Counted from the first letter of the stretch, positions 55,091-64,000 are shown. The stretch: DNA of 64,000 bases from a bacterium (GCA_030616165.1 JAUWXV010000001.1:1-64000); one strand, 5' to 3'. The notes: generated by a model from the sequence alone, not told the origin. Numbers and translations: made by a program.

Positions 55091-56272
55091 ATGAAAGATA
55101 AATTGAAATCGTCAACCAGGTGTGTTCACTATGGTGAGAATAGAAAAGAACCGTATTATTCTGTTATCACACCAATTGTCAATTCGGCTCCATATAGATT
55201 TAGTTCCAGCAAAGAATTATTGGATTTTGTTACAGGTAAATCATCAAGAACCCAGCCAGAATATGGGCGAATGGGAAATCCCACGGTTACATCCGTTCAG
55301 GAAAAACTTGCAAGGTTAGAGGGTGGGAAAAATGCACTGCTTTTTGCAAGTGGAATGTGTGCAATTACGACAGCATTATTTGTACTTTTGAAAAAGGGTG
55401 ATCATATTGTCATAACCAATGATTCATACCGTCGGACAAGAGACTTTGTTTTAAATTTTCTTCCAAAGTTCGGGATTAAATCAACAATAACAAAATCGAC
55501 TTCATCTGATATTAAGAAAGCATTAAGGAAAACAACAAAAATAATCTTTTCAGAATCCCCGACAAATCCTTACCTTCATGTTTTAGATTTGAAAGCAATT
55601 GCTGATATTGGAAAGCAGAATAATATTATAACTATTATAGACAGCACTCTTGCCACTCCTGTAAACCAGAAGCCATTACAATATGGGATTGACCTTGTCA
55701 TACACTCGGCTACAAAGTATTTGGGAGGGCATAACGACCTGATTGCAGGCGTTTTAATTGGTTCAGATAAACTGGTTCAGCCGATTGCTGAATTATTAAT
55801 GACCATAGGAGGTATTTGTGACCCCAATACGTCGTATTTAATCGAAAGAGGTTTAAAAACGCTCGATTTGCGAGTAAAAAGACATAATGAAAATGGGCAA
55901 AAAGTAGCACAATTTCTTGAGAAGCATCCAAAAGTTTTAAAGGTTTTTTATCCGGGTTTAAAAAGCCATCCAGACCATAAGATTGCAAAACGTCAAATGA
56001 AAGGATTTGGAGGATTACTTTCTTTTTTACTCCAAACCGATTTTAAGGGAGCAATGAAATTTATTGATAGCTTAACAATTCCCCAGATTGCTCCAAGTTT
56101 TGGTGGACCCGAATCGCTTATTGAACAACCTGCGCTGATGTCTTTTATGGATATCAAAAAAAAGGAAAGGGAGAGAATAGGAGTTTTTGATAATTTAGTA
56201 CGATTATCTCTCGGTCTTGAGGACAGTGAAGATATCATCGAAGACCTGAAGAGAGGTCTGGAAAAACTATAG
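55091..56272 (+). CDS. Cys/Met metabolism PLP enzyme (cystathionine gamma-synthase/beta-lyase family)
   Basis: 393 aa. PLP-binding Lys in HSATKYLGGHNDLI, aspartate in IIDSTLATP, Tyr/Arg region YGRMGNPTV, and GMCAITTAL. The family includes cystathionine gamma-synthase, beta-lyase, gamma-lyase and O-acetylhomoserine sulfhydrylase; the motifs do not settle which. In this cluster it would link cysteine to homocysteine or desulfurate. Separated from cysE by repeats, so it may have its own promoter. Confidence 0.88.
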   Translation: MKDKLKSSTRCVHYGENRKEPYYSVITPIVNSAPYRFSSSKELLDFVTGKSSRTQPEYGRMGNPTVTSVQEKLARLEGGKNALLFASGMCAITTALFVLLKKGDHIVITNDSYRRTRDFVLNFLPKFGIKSTITKSTSSDIKKALRKTTKIIFSESPTNPYLHVLDLKAIADIGKQNNIITIIDSTLATPVNQKPLQYGIDLVIHSATKYLGGHNDLIAGVLIGSDKLVQPIAELLMTIGGICDPNTSYLIERGLKTLDLRVKRHNENGQKVAQFLEKHPKVLKVFYPGLKSHPDHKIAKRQMKGFGGLLSFLLQTDFKGAMKFIDSLTIPQIAPSFGGPESLIEQPALMSFMDIKKKERERIGVFDNLVRLSLGLEDSEDIIEDLKRGLEKL

Positions 56273-56495
56273 ATTTGCTTTTACTCTGCTGTTATTCGTT
56301 CTCACCTATATATACTATTAAGAAAAGCATATATCAATAATGCAGGATTTTTTAATAAATAATATTGTCATTAACCAAGTATAGATTATATAACAGTAGA
56401 AAAACAAGACATAGATTTATTTAAGATATTTTTCTCCTTTTCAATAAGGAATCATTTGAACTAATTTTAAATTAGACTAATAGGCGCGCATCGAA

Positions 56496-59096
56496 ATGGA
56501 CTTATTTTTACAAGATGGGGCGAGGGTAGGAATTATAGGTGGGGGTCCCTCTGGGAGTTTTACGGCTATTCATTTATTGAGCATTGCAGCTTCGCTTAAC
56601 AAAAAAATTAAGGTATTCATCTTTGATAAAAAAGATTTTACATCTGGTTTAGGGTGTAATTTTTGTGCAGGCATTCTTTCTAATACACTAATTAAAGAGT
56701 TAGTCCAATATAATATTATTATCCCGCCAGAGATAATCCAAAGAGAGATTAAAGGATACTATTACGAGACGAGAGAGGGGACAGCATATTTCCCAAAGCC
56801 ATCTACTTCATCAATTTTCAGTGTGTTCCGAGCAAATGGACCTTGCAGCTCAAAAGAATTATATAACGTTAGTTTTGACTATTTTCTTCTACAAGAAGCG
56901 ATTAAAAGGGGAGCAAACAAAATAGACACCAATATCAATGAAGTCATTTTTCCTTCCACTCCACAGGATCGAGTATCACTTTACTCACAGGAGCAAAATA
57001 CATATTATGAATTTGAACTGGTATTCGGTGCATTTGGAATAAATACTCCTTTTATTAAAGAATTAGAAAAATCAGGAATCGGATACAAAGCCCCAAAATA
57101 CCTGCATTCTGGTCAGGCTGAGATCCCCTACGATATATCTTTGAATAAAAAGTTTCATGACAATGTCACTGTTTTTCTTATTCCTCTCAGGAATTTATAC
57201 TTCTTTTCCTTTACACCAAAAGCAGAGTATTTAACGGTTACCGCTATTGGTCCTCATGTTACAAAAGCAATGCTGGAGGAAATATTTACCATTCCGCAGG
57301 TTATGAAATATTTTCCAGACAAATGGCAGTTCCCATTGGAGTATTGTCACTGTCATCCAAGAATATCTGTTACTATTGCGGAAAATTTCTTCTATCACCG
57401 TTTTGTGGTTGTCGGAGATGCTTGTTGGTCAAGGTATCTCAAGGATGGTATTGCATCTGCATTTTATACCTCAAAATTCGGAGTTGAATGTGCTTTCAAA
57501 TATGGGATTTCACGTAATGCGTTCCGGGACAGATACTTTAGGGAAATTACTCGGATGGATAAAGATAATACTGTAGGAAAAATTTTATTTAAAATCCATA
57601 ATAGATTGAAAAGGTCGCAGACTGTGCGGGGCTCTCTTTTTTCGATGACCAGAGATTACTATCATAAAACAATTCAGGAAAATGTACGATATATCCTATG
57701 GGGTTTATTTACAGGTGATTACTCTTATAAGAAGATAATGAGAAAATCTTTTAGGATTTCATTTATCGTGCCCTTTATTATAAATATTATTAATGCATAC
57801 CTGAAGATTATCTTTAATAATCTGTCAAAAATTAATAAAAAAACAAAATTAAGACCAATAAAAAATCAGAGCAGTAATGTAACAGTGTCAAATTTAGTAA
57901 ACGGAGATACAATTATTGTTATTGGTGGGGGACCAGCAGGCACTTCTTGTGCAATACATGCAAAAAAACTTGCTGTAAATAATAATATAGACTTGTCAGT
58001 CATATTAATCGAACCTAAAACTTTTAGCATACATTACAATCAGTGTGTTGGTGTTCTTTCCCCTAGGATAAAACAATTGATGGGAGATATAGGTATAGAC
58101 TTCCCGGAACATTTAATTCAAACAAAAATTCCAGGGTATTATTTGAATGCAAATGGTGAAGAAATATATCTTCCTTCTGATAAACATAACGATATTGGAC
58201 TTGCTTTAAGGCGGAATGAGTTTGATGCTTTTATGATAGAGCAGGCTTTGCGGAACGGAGTACAAGTTGTCCGGGGAGAAGTTGTGACATTCGATTATTC
58301 AAAAAATGACAAAAAGAATAAATTCATTGTTTATTGCAATTCCGGCACTTATAAGTGCAATTTTATTGTAGGTGCTTTTGGTGTCGGGAATGGGATTGCC
58401 CTTGATTTTTTTAAAACTTTCCGGTACCGACCTCCACATATTCTTCAATCAATTGTTTCCAAAATTCATCCTCTGGATAATTTATATATTGATGAAATTT
58501 TTGGAAATAATATCCATACTTATCTCCCTAAATATAAAGCAATTGAATTTGGAGCAATAACTCCAAAGGGCAACCATTTAACAGTCAATATCGCCGGTGA
58601 AAAAATCAGTTTTAAAGATATGGAATATTTTCTAATGATAGATGAAGTAAAAAAATGGATTCCCCCCCATAAAGAACGAACTTACTTTAAAGGTCAATTC
58701 CCAACAAGTCCTGCACATCGATTCTATGGAGATAATTACTTGATCATAGGTGATGCGGCTGGTTTAGTTCGGCCATTTAAAGGAAAAGGTGTAAATTCAG
58801 CAATTCTCTCAGGTAAAATTGCTGCTGAAACTATCGTGAATTATGGCACAACGGCTCTTGCAATAAAACGAAACTTTGTACAACATCCACAGATACAAAA
58901 AATATTAATCGATTATAAATATGGAAAAATTATAAGAAAATTAACTATTCAGGCTTCACATCATAATCTTTTAAAATATATAATTAATTATGCAAAAAGA
59001 AATAAAACGTTCGAAACCGCTCTATATAATGCTGTCTCTGCTAACAGACTTTATAAGGATATTATTTTATGTACTTTAAGAAACTTAGTGAGTTAA
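56496..59096 (+). CDS. Tandem-duplicated FAD-dependent oxidoreductase
   Basis: 866 aa made of two related flavoprotein units of geranylgeranyl-reductase type. Unit 1: dinucleotide motif IGGGPSGSF (about residue 14), NFCAGILS, and VVVGDACWS; unit 2 from about residue 470: VIGGGPAGTS, NQCVGVLSPR, and LIIGDAAGLVRPFKGKG. Between them is a hydrophobic stretch (ISFIVPFIINIINA), perhaps membrane-associated. Such a fusion is uncommon. It precedes a NapC-like multihaem cytochrome by 66 bases, so it may pass electrons from FADH2 to the quinone/cytochrome system. The substrate is unknown. Confidence 0.8.
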   Translation: MDLFLQDGARVGIIGGGPSGSFTAIHLLSIAASLNKKIKVFIFDKKDFTSGLGCNFCAGILSNTLIKELVQYNIIIPPEIIQREIKGYYYETREGTAYFPKPSTSSIFSVFRANGPCSSKELYNVSFDYFLLQEAIKRGANKIDTNINEVIFPSTPQDRVSLYSQEQNTYYEFELVFGAFGINTPFIKELEKSGIGYKAPKYLHSGQAEIPYDISLNKKFHDNVTVFLIPLRNLYFFSFTPKAEYLTVTAIGPHVTKAMLEEIFTIPQVMKYFPDKWQFPLEYCHCHPRISVTIAENFFYHRFVVVGDACWSRYLKDGIASAFYTSKFGVECAFKYGISRNAFRDRYFREITRMDKDNTVGKILFKIHNRLKRSQTVRGSLFSMTRDYYHKTIQENVRYILWGLFTGDYSYKKIMRKSFRISFIVPFIINIINAYLKIIFNNLSKINKKTKLRPIKNQSSNVTVSNLVNGDTIIVIGGGPAGTSCAIHAKKLAVNNNIDLSVILIEPKTFSIHYNQCVGVLSPRIKQLMGDIGIDFPEHLIQTKIPGYYLNANGEEIYLPSDKHNDIGLALRRNEFDAFMIEQALRNGVQVVRGEVVTFDYSKNDKKNKFIVYCNSGTYKCNFIVGAFGVGNGIALDFFKTFRYRPPHILQSIVSKIHPLDNLYIDEIFGNNIHTYLPKYKAIEFGAITPKGNHLTVNIAGEKISFKDMEYFLMIDEVKKWIPPHKERTYFKGQFPTSPAHRFYGDNYLIIGDAAGLVRPFKGKGVNSAILSGKIAAETIVNYGTTALAIKRNFVQHPQIQKILIDYKYGKIIRKLTIQASHHNLLKYIINYAKRNKTFETALYNAVSANRLYKDIILCTLRNLVS

Positions 59097-59162
59097 ATTT
59101 ATCTACTAATAAAAAATCAGCATATGAATATAAAATTAAACTAATTTAAGGAAAATTTTATT

Positions 59163-60671
59163 ATGACAAGGAAATTGCCACCCTTATTGTTAAATCCTAT
59201 TAGTTTAATAGGGATTCTTATTGCTTTGACCAGTTTCATTGCCATTATAATTCTCTTTTTTGCTCATATTTTTTTAGCACCTGATAATCCATATATTGGA
59301 ATAGTCACTTACCTGATTTTCCCAATCTTTTTAATAATAGGATTACTTATAATTCCCTTCGGTATGTTTATTGAGAGACGGCAACAATTAAAAAGAAAAG
59401 GAATAAAAGAACGGCGTCTTCCAATTATCGATTTTAACCAGCAAGATCAGAGAAACGCTTTTATACTCTTTTTGATAGTTTTAATTATTTTTATGATATT
59501 GAGTGCTGTTGGAAGTTACAGAGCTTATGTTTTCACCGATTCAGTAGTTTTTTGTGGGAAAATCTGCCATTCTATAATGCATCCTGAATATATTACTTAC
59601 ATGGAGAGCCCTCATGCCCGGGTGTCATGTGCTGAGTGTCATGTTGGAACAGGAGCCAACTGGTATGCCAAATCAAAGCTTTCCGGTGCATATCAGGTTT
59701 ATGCTACAATAGCACAAAAATATCCTAAGCCTATTCCAACACCTATCAAAAATTTACGACCAGCTCAGGAAACCTGTGAGCAGTGTCACTGGCCAGGGCA
59801 ATTTTTTGGTGGGAAACAGAAAATATTTACTTATTATTTAAGTGATGAAGAAAACACCAAGTATGAAATTAATATGTTAATGAAGGTTGGTGGCGGAAAT
59901 CCAAAATCCAGTAGAACTTCGGGTATTCACTGGCATATGAATATTCAGAATAAGATAGAATTTATATCAACGGATAATAAAAACAAAATTATTCCTTGGA
60001 TTCGTTCTACTAACCTATTAACTGGGGAAGTAAAAACATTTACTGATGAAGAGAACCCACTATCAGAAGAATTATTGTCAAAGAGTAAGCCTCATGTAAT
60101 GGATTGTATGGATTGTCATAACCGACCAACTCATATCTTTAAGTCTCCAAGTCTTTCCGTTAATGAAAAAATTCTATTAAATCGAATTAATAAATCATTA
60201 CCTGAGGTTAAATATATATCTGTTGAACTTCTTTCAGATGATTATGAAACAACTGATATTGCAGTGAACACAATTGCCGAAGAGATTTGGAAATTTTACA
60301 GAGAAAATTATCCCAAGGTTTTTGAAAAGGAAAGGGATAGTATAAAACAATCAATCAGAGAATTGCAGGAGATTTATCAGAGGAATATTTTTCCAGAAAT
60401 GGGTGTAAAGTGGTCAGTTTATCCTGACCACATTGGACATCTTGATTTCCCGGGTTGTTATAGATGTCATGATAATAAACATATTACGGAATACGGAGAC
60501 CGACTGGCGAATGATTGTAATCAATGTCACACAATTTTGTCGCAGGAGTTTGGAGGCGAAAAAGAAGAGACTCTCGACCCAAAAGGAATAAAATTTAAAC
60601 ATCCAGTTGATATTGGAGATGACTGGAAATTAGTAGGATGCCATGAATGTCATACAGGATTAAATCCTTAA
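59163..60671 (+). CDS. NapC/NirT-like multihaem cytochrome c with CX3CH haem site
   Basis: 502 aa; AAGGA precedes the start. Three N-terminal membrane helices (about 13-38, 42-62, 98-122) then a periplasmic multihaem domain. Haem sites: CAECH, CEQCH, CMDCH, CYRCH, CNQCH and CHECH (about residues 156, 204, 314, 431, 451, 492), plus a CX3CH motif, FCGKICHSIMH, at about 129. So seven probable haems. The first, C-x3-C-H, is non-canonical; similar sites occur in related NapC-like proteins. Likely a quinol-oxidising electron relay. Confidence 0.88.
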   Translation: MTRKLPPLLLNPISLIGILIALTSFIAIIILFFAHIFLAPDNPYIGIVTYLIFPIFLIIGLLIIPFGMFIERRQQLKRKGIKERRLPIIDFNQQDQRNAFILFLIVLIIFMILSAVGSYRAYVFTDSVVFCGKICHSIMHPEYITYMESPHARVSCAECHVGTGANWYAKSKLSGAYQVYATIAQKYPKPIPTPIKNLRPAQETCEQCHWPGQFFGGKQKIFTYYLSDEENTKYEINMLMKVGGGNPKSSRTSGIHWHMNIQNKIEFISTDNKNKIIPWIRSTNLLTGEVKTFTDEENPLSEELLSKSKPHVMDCMDCHNRPTHIFKSPSLSVNEKILLNRINKSLPEVKYISVELLSDDYETTDIAVNTIAEEIWKFYRENYPKVFEKERDSIKQSIRELQEIYQRNIFPEMGVKWSVYPDHIGHLDFPGCYRCHDNKHITEYGDRLANDCNQCHTILSQEFGGEKEETLDPKGIKFKHPVDIGDDWKLVGCHECHTGLNP

Positions 60672-60752
60672 AGCAAGTTTTAATAAAAATATAATTTACA
60701 ATTTTTTATAAATATTATATATCGGACTCGATGTTTATCTGTCAATTAGATT

Positions 60753-61979
60753 TTATTGAGAAGATTCCTTTGCAATAGAAGACAGAGGTGTTGTTGCAGC
60801 TTCAGGCCATGGCGGAAGGATTTTTATGATTATATACAATACGAATAGTGGAAGAAATAATAATGCAATGGATATCAAAAGACCTTCGATTCCTAAAAGT
60901 TCCATCTTATAATGGGTTAGTCCTCGAAGGCTTTTCGAGAATAATTGACCACCTATCACGACGTTCCACCTTGTGCTGAATATCCCAATTTGAACTAAAA
61001 TTGCCGCTCCAAAATAGATTAACCTACGTAACTCATCGGGGAGCCGGAATAGTTTTACAGATGCTAATGAACCCAAAGGCAGTAAAGTTCCCAGGAGTAT
61101 TTGAATTACAACAAGACTTATAAACAATTTTTGTGATATCAACTGGCCTAAAATGTGGATGGATTCAACAGACTCATACATCCGGTGGATAAAATCCAGG
61201 GTCTCGAGAGAAATATCAAGTATCATCGCATACAGCAGAAATGACGCCAGTTTGTCCATGCATGCCATATCGATTGGTTTCCAACGAAAAAGGGTTGTTA
61301 CACCATATATCAGGATCATCAACGCGATTCCTGAAACAATAGCCGAAAACAGAAATACAATAGGCATCAACACGCTGCTCCACCAGGGATTTGCCTTCAC
61401 GGAGCCAAAAATAAAACCTACATATCCATGCAGTAAAAATGCTGACGGGATACCGATTATGGTAATAAACTTTCCTGCTTTACGGTCAAATCGTATTGCC
61501 TTTTCGGACAGGTCCAGTGAGCCTAATGAAAGAAGATAGTACATATACTTTCGCCATCCTTTTTTACTCCGAGCCCAATAAACGATGTCCTTCCTATAAT
61601 CAAACCATATTTCGAGCATTAACACTATCATCAAGTACCAGGCGTAAACAAATCCGAACATTGCCATTGCTGACTTTAATTGAGGAGTGAGAAAAATTTC
61701 AATTGACCGTTCGGGGTAACTAAGGTGTGCAAGGAGCGGAAGTGGGGCTATGATCAGAAATGCCAGCGCAGTCAACATAGACAGGCGGTATGTAGGTTGA
61801 ACTTCTTTTACTTCAAAAACACGCTCCAGTGAAGCAAGGATGAATGCCCCTGCGACAAGCCCTGTGATATATGGATATACGACTATCAAAATCCCCCAAT
61901 GGAGTTCCACCTCGTTTGGATAAATATACCCAACCACTTGTTTTAAGATTGGCTGTAGTTGTTCGATTAAATTTTCCAT
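60753..61979 (-). CDS. NrfD/PsrC-like membrane subunit
   Basis: 408 aa with about ten membrane helices; HWGILIVVYPYITGLVAGAF is the typical first NrfD helix, here cited in parts (IVVYPYITGLVAGAF). Member of the polysulfide reductase/NrfD family that binds quinol and passes electrons to the ferredoxin subunit. Last gene of the cytochrome-ferredoxin-NrfD operon, two bases after the ferredoxin gene. Confidence 0.88.
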   Translation of the reverse strand: MENLIEQLQPILKQVVGYIYPNEVELHWGILIVVYPYITGLVAGAFILASLERVFEVKEVQPTYRLSMLTALAFLIIAPLPLLAHLSYPERSIEIFLTPQLKSAMAMFGFVYAWYLMIVLMLEIWFDYRKDIVYWARSKKGWRKYMYYLLSLGSLDLSEKAIRFDRKAGKFITIIGIPSAFLLHGYVGFIFGSVKANPWWSSVLMPIVFLFSAIVSGIALMILIYGVTTLFRWKPIDMACMDKLASFLLYAMILDISLETLDFIHRMYESVESIHILGQLISQKLFISLVVIQILLGTLLPLGSLASVKLFRLPDELRRLIYFGAAILVQIGIFSTRWNVVIGGQLFSKSLRGLTHYKMELLGIEGLLISIALLFLPLFVLYIIIKILPPWPEAATTPLSSIAKESSQ

Positions 61980-61981
61980 AA

Positions 61982-62740
61982 TTATCTCACTTCCCCATCC
62001 AAGTTAGCGTAATAAATTTTTGGTTCCGTATTAAGATGAGGTTTCAGAACCTGGACTTTGTTGAAACGCATGAATCGGGCTAATAGGCTGCTGCGCAAAC
62101 CGATCTCGCCAAATATCCTCGCTTCGGTTGGACAAACTTCAACACAAGCGGGCTTTAGACCCCGGGATAAACGATGATAGCAGAATGTACATTTTTCCGC
62201 CGTACTGGTCACAGGGTTAAGAAACCTTGCTCCGTACGGACATGCCTGAATACAATAACGACACCCGAGGCAGTAATCTTTATCGATCAATATCACTCCA
62301 TCCTTAGTGATAAATGTAGCACCTACCGGACATACCTGCACGCATGGTGGATTAGCACACTGGTTGCACAATTTTGGCACAAAGAAGGTCCGCATGATCT
62401 CATTTTCGGCAACCATTTCAGGAAAACCCTCACTTCCCCCATTTGGGCTATCAACCTGTGCTGTCCCATCAATAAGAATTATGTACCGCTCAACCCAAGT
62501 CCGGAAAAAGAATGGTTCACGAGGTACATCATTTTCCCGCTTACATGCATCTACACACTGTCCACAACCGATGCACTTGTCGACCTGAATTCCCATCCCG
62601 TATTGATGTATTGGTTCATTATCATTTGATGAATCAGAATCTTCTGAAGCAGGAGACCCGAATAATAACAGTACGGTTCCTACAAGTGTGCTTTCCCGTA
62701 GAAACTCTCGGCGATTCATCAATTCACGTTTCTTTTTCAT
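61982..62740 (-). CDS. NrfC/ActB-like ferredoxin with Tat signal (four 4Fe-4S sites)
   Basis: 252 aa from ATG 62740, which has GGAGGTG upstream and overlaps the previous stop by one base. Tat signal NRREFLRES and a following hydrophobic stretch. Four Cys motifs: CIGCGQCVDAC, CNQCANPPCVQVC, CLGCRYCIQAC, CTFC...CVEVC. This is the electron-transfer subunit that links the NrfD quinol site to a partner, here the octahaem cytochrome. Confidence 0.93.
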   Translation of the reverse strand: MKKKRELMNRREFLRESTLVGTVLLLFGSPASEDSDSSNDNEPIHQYGMGIQVDKCIGCGQCVDACKRENDVPREPFFFRTWVERYIILIDGTAQVDSPNGGSEGFPEMVAENEIMRTFFVPKLCNQCANPPCVQVCPVGATFITKDGVILIDKDYCLGCRYCIQACPYGARFLNPVTSTAEKCTFCYHRLSRGLKPACVEVCPTEARIFGEIGLRSSLLARFMRFNKVQVLKPHLNTEPKIYYANLDGEVR

Positions 62741-63525
62741 CAGCGCACCTCCGGATAATGTGGATAATGACATTGCCAGCACGCATGATCAGGCTCATGT
62801 GACTGAAGGTCCACCCGCGGTATTTCCCCGGCACTTTCTGCATTTTCTCCATGACAACCACCGCAAAATGTTCTCTTCCGTGGTTTACTGGGACGAAATG
62901 ACCGGGGATCTTTTTTATGTGCTTCAGGAGCAGAGTGACACTGGGTACACTCCAGGGCAGCATGGTGTGAGACAGCTTTTGTCCGCGCAATTTCCCCGTG
63001 ACATGCTCCACATTCCTCAGGGGGTTGCGGAGGTTTGGGATCATGGGGTTCGTGACAAGACATACAGGGTTCTAAAGGATTATGTGTGACTATATTAATT
63101 TGGGGGAATCCCGTTGGCTTGGACGCATTATATATATGACAGAGGGGACATAAACCCCGCTGACGTGGAGCCGAAGGAGTATTTTCGCTGGGATCCTCAA
63201 CATGGTTTGCACCTGGCCCATGGCATACTTCGCAGGCAACATTCTGATGATAAGATGTTTGTTTTAACGCTACATATTCATCGTGACACTCTGAACACGC
63301 TTCCTGCCCAGCATAATGGATTGGAAGAGCTAATATAGAATCTATGGCAGCTGCTCGGTAGTGTCCCTCTTTTACAAAGGTGGGCGGCATTAAGTAATTC
63401 CGGACGGTAATGAGCATTATCACTAAAATAATAAAAATAATAAGTAAGCGTTTTATTTGGTCTGGAAAAGGAATTGATTTCCAGCCCGGCATTCTTAATT
63501 CTGGACGAAATCGAAAATTTAACAT
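62740..63525 (-). CDS. Membrane-anchored octahaem cytochrome c
   Basis: 261 aa if started at ATG 63525; the frame extends upstream for 27 codons but that part is low in quality. N-terminal anchor (about 22-42, LLIIFIILVIMLITV), then eight CXXCH sites: CSECH, CEVCH, CPLCH, CMSCH, CGACH, CTQCH, CGGCH, CWQCH. First gene of an operon with ferredoxin and NrfD, the arrangement of octahaem (Ohc) membrane redox complexes of sulfate reducers, where the cytochrome exchanges electrons with periplasmic donors. Confidence 0.88.
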   Translation of the reverse strand: MLNFRFRPELRMPGWKSIPFPDQIKRLLIIFIILVIMLITVRNYLMPPTFVKEGHYRAAAIDSILALPIHYAGQEACSECHDEYVALKQTSYHQNVACEVCHGPGANHVEDPSENTPSAPRQRGLCPLCHIYNASKPTGFPQINIVTHNPLEPCMSCHEPHDPKPPQPPEECGACHGEIARTKAVSHHAALECTQCHSAPEAHKKDPRSFRPSKPRKRTFCGGCHGENAESAGEIPRVDLQSHEPDHACWQCHYPHYPEVR

Positions 63526-63745
63526 GTTTTTTGTCTGAATCAGCTTTTTAATATCAATTAAGTAATGAAAAACGAGATAATGAAAAATTTCATGGAATTT
63601 TAACAAATTCAGTAAAATGAGAAAATCTATACGAATTTGGAACTTATATCACTTGACTATTGTTAATCATTTGAAATTGTAATTTTCAATAAAAGATTTA
63701 TATTTTGAAAAAAATATGGAGAAATTTTGAAAATTGTTAAAAAAT

Positions 63746-63775
63746 TTGACATACAACCCCAAATGAAAATATGTA
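63746..63775 (+). promoter_or_regulatory. Possible upstream promoter
   Basis: TTGACA (63746-63751), 18-base spacer, TATGTA (63770-63775). It is followed by very A+T-rich DNA and a second, better promoter at 63890. The region 63607-63952 has no gene. Confidence 0.35.
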
Positions 63776-63889
63776 TTATCAATCCCTTTTTATAATTGTA
63801 TAAATTATATAAATAATATAAAATATTTTAAATTAAATATCAATAATTTTTTTATTAATATTTTTTATAATTTATATATTTTATTTATC

Positions 63890-63918
63890 TTGACTTTTTT
63901 AAAAAAAAATTATATTAT
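63890..63918 (+). promoter_or_regulatory. Promoter of the gene at 63953
   Basis: TTGACT (63890-63895), 17-base spacer, TATTAT (63913-63918), 35 bases before the ATG at 63953. Confidence 0.65.
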
Positions 63919-63952
63919 TAAGAAAAATTTCATACTTAATAACCAAACGATA

Positions 63953-64000
63953 ATGGAAGAGAGAAACACATCAAGAAAGAGTTTTATTAATTACCTGTTA
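63953..64000 (+). CDS. Partial gene at right edge, N-terminus only
   Basis: Sixteen codons (MEERNTSRKSFINYLL) running off the window, with a promoter just upstream. The SRKSFINYLL motif looks like the start of a Rieske iron-sulfur protein or another Tat/Sec-exported redox protein, which would fit the neighbouring quinone-linked genes, but the evidence is thin. Confidence 0.5.
   Translation, partial: MEERNTSRKSFINYLL

Noticed and set aside
63526-63606. 27-codon N-terminal extension of the octahaem cytochrome
   Set aside because: His/Phe/Tyr-rich stretch without a ribosome-binding site and ahead of the natural anchor; the ATG at 63525 is preferred, although not certain.

Overview
The window is AT-rich bacterial chromosome with short intergenic gaps and many co-directional operons. 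The primary sigma factor (about 285 aa, lacking the long N-terminal region of proteobacterial RpoD) is of the type found in the Bacteroidota/FCB superphylum, and a Wzi-type outer-membrane protein and two beta-barrel-like paralogues indicate a diderm. Recurrent promoters read TTGAC(A/T)-N17-TA(T/A)ATT rather than the Bacteroidota-type box. I infer an uncultured FCB-group lineage outside Bacteroidota proper; genus or phylum cannot be fixed from this sequence.

Layout. 0.1-1.1 kb: two tRNA-Arg genes and a small-protein/PIN pair. 1.2-6.4 kb: two glutamate-dehydrogenase-family paralogues, a phosphate transporter with a PhoU-like partner, and tadA. 6.5-8.3 kb: a 1.7-kb island bounded by tRNA-Ser and a displaced copy of its 3' end, holding a frameshifted parB-like gene and a DUF4258/DUF2283 pair. 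8.3-15.2 kb: sugar-binding lipoprotein, rpoD, CapA-like protein, YggT, HPr, enzyme I, phosphoglucose/phosphomannose isomerase. 15.6-17.8 kb: two GC-richer genes (lipoprotein, Tat-type aldo/keto reductase). 18-22.4 kb: nucleotidyltransferase, metK, ahcY, otsB. 22.4-33.1 kb, minus strand: a ClpP-fold protease, then a nine-gene cell-envelope/signalling cluster (HTH, FhaA-like, FHA, class B PBP, FtsW/RodA, HEAT, secreted protein, Ser/Thr kinase with TPRs, membrane protein) that recalls the actinobacterial fhaA-fhaB-rodA-pbpA-pknB operon.

33.4-47.9 kb is accessory: GC-richer Tat sugar-isomerase-like, tandem-hydrolase and Gfo/Idh/MocA genes, a Wzi-like protein, an amidase, two paralogous barrel-like proteins that were duplicated with their promoters, a small Cys-rich secreted protein, a Cdd1-type gene with an in-frame stop, and several families of dispersed palindromic repeats.

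48.2-56.3 kb is a plus-strand cysteine/sulfur-assimilation cluster: Rrf2 regulator with a promoter-overlapping operator, Thi4-type thiazole synthase, CysK, an orphan sulfite-reductase half-domain, siroheme sulfite reductase, APS/PAPS reductase, a cysteine synthase fused to a TusA-like sulfur-carrier domain, DUF2061, CysE and a Cys/Met-metabolism PLP enzyme. 56.5-63.6 kb is a redox region: a tandem-duplicated FAD oxidoreductase, a seven-haem NapC-like cytochrome, and a divergent operon of octahaem cytochrome, four-cluster ferredoxin and NrfD-like protein, similar in plan to Ohc-type quinone-linked complexes. A truncated reading frame begins at 63953 behind a strong promoter. The strongest candidates for undescribed biology are the CysK-TusA fusion in its sulfur operon, the kinase/FHA/PBP/FtsW cluster, and the tandem flavoprotein beside the cytochromes.
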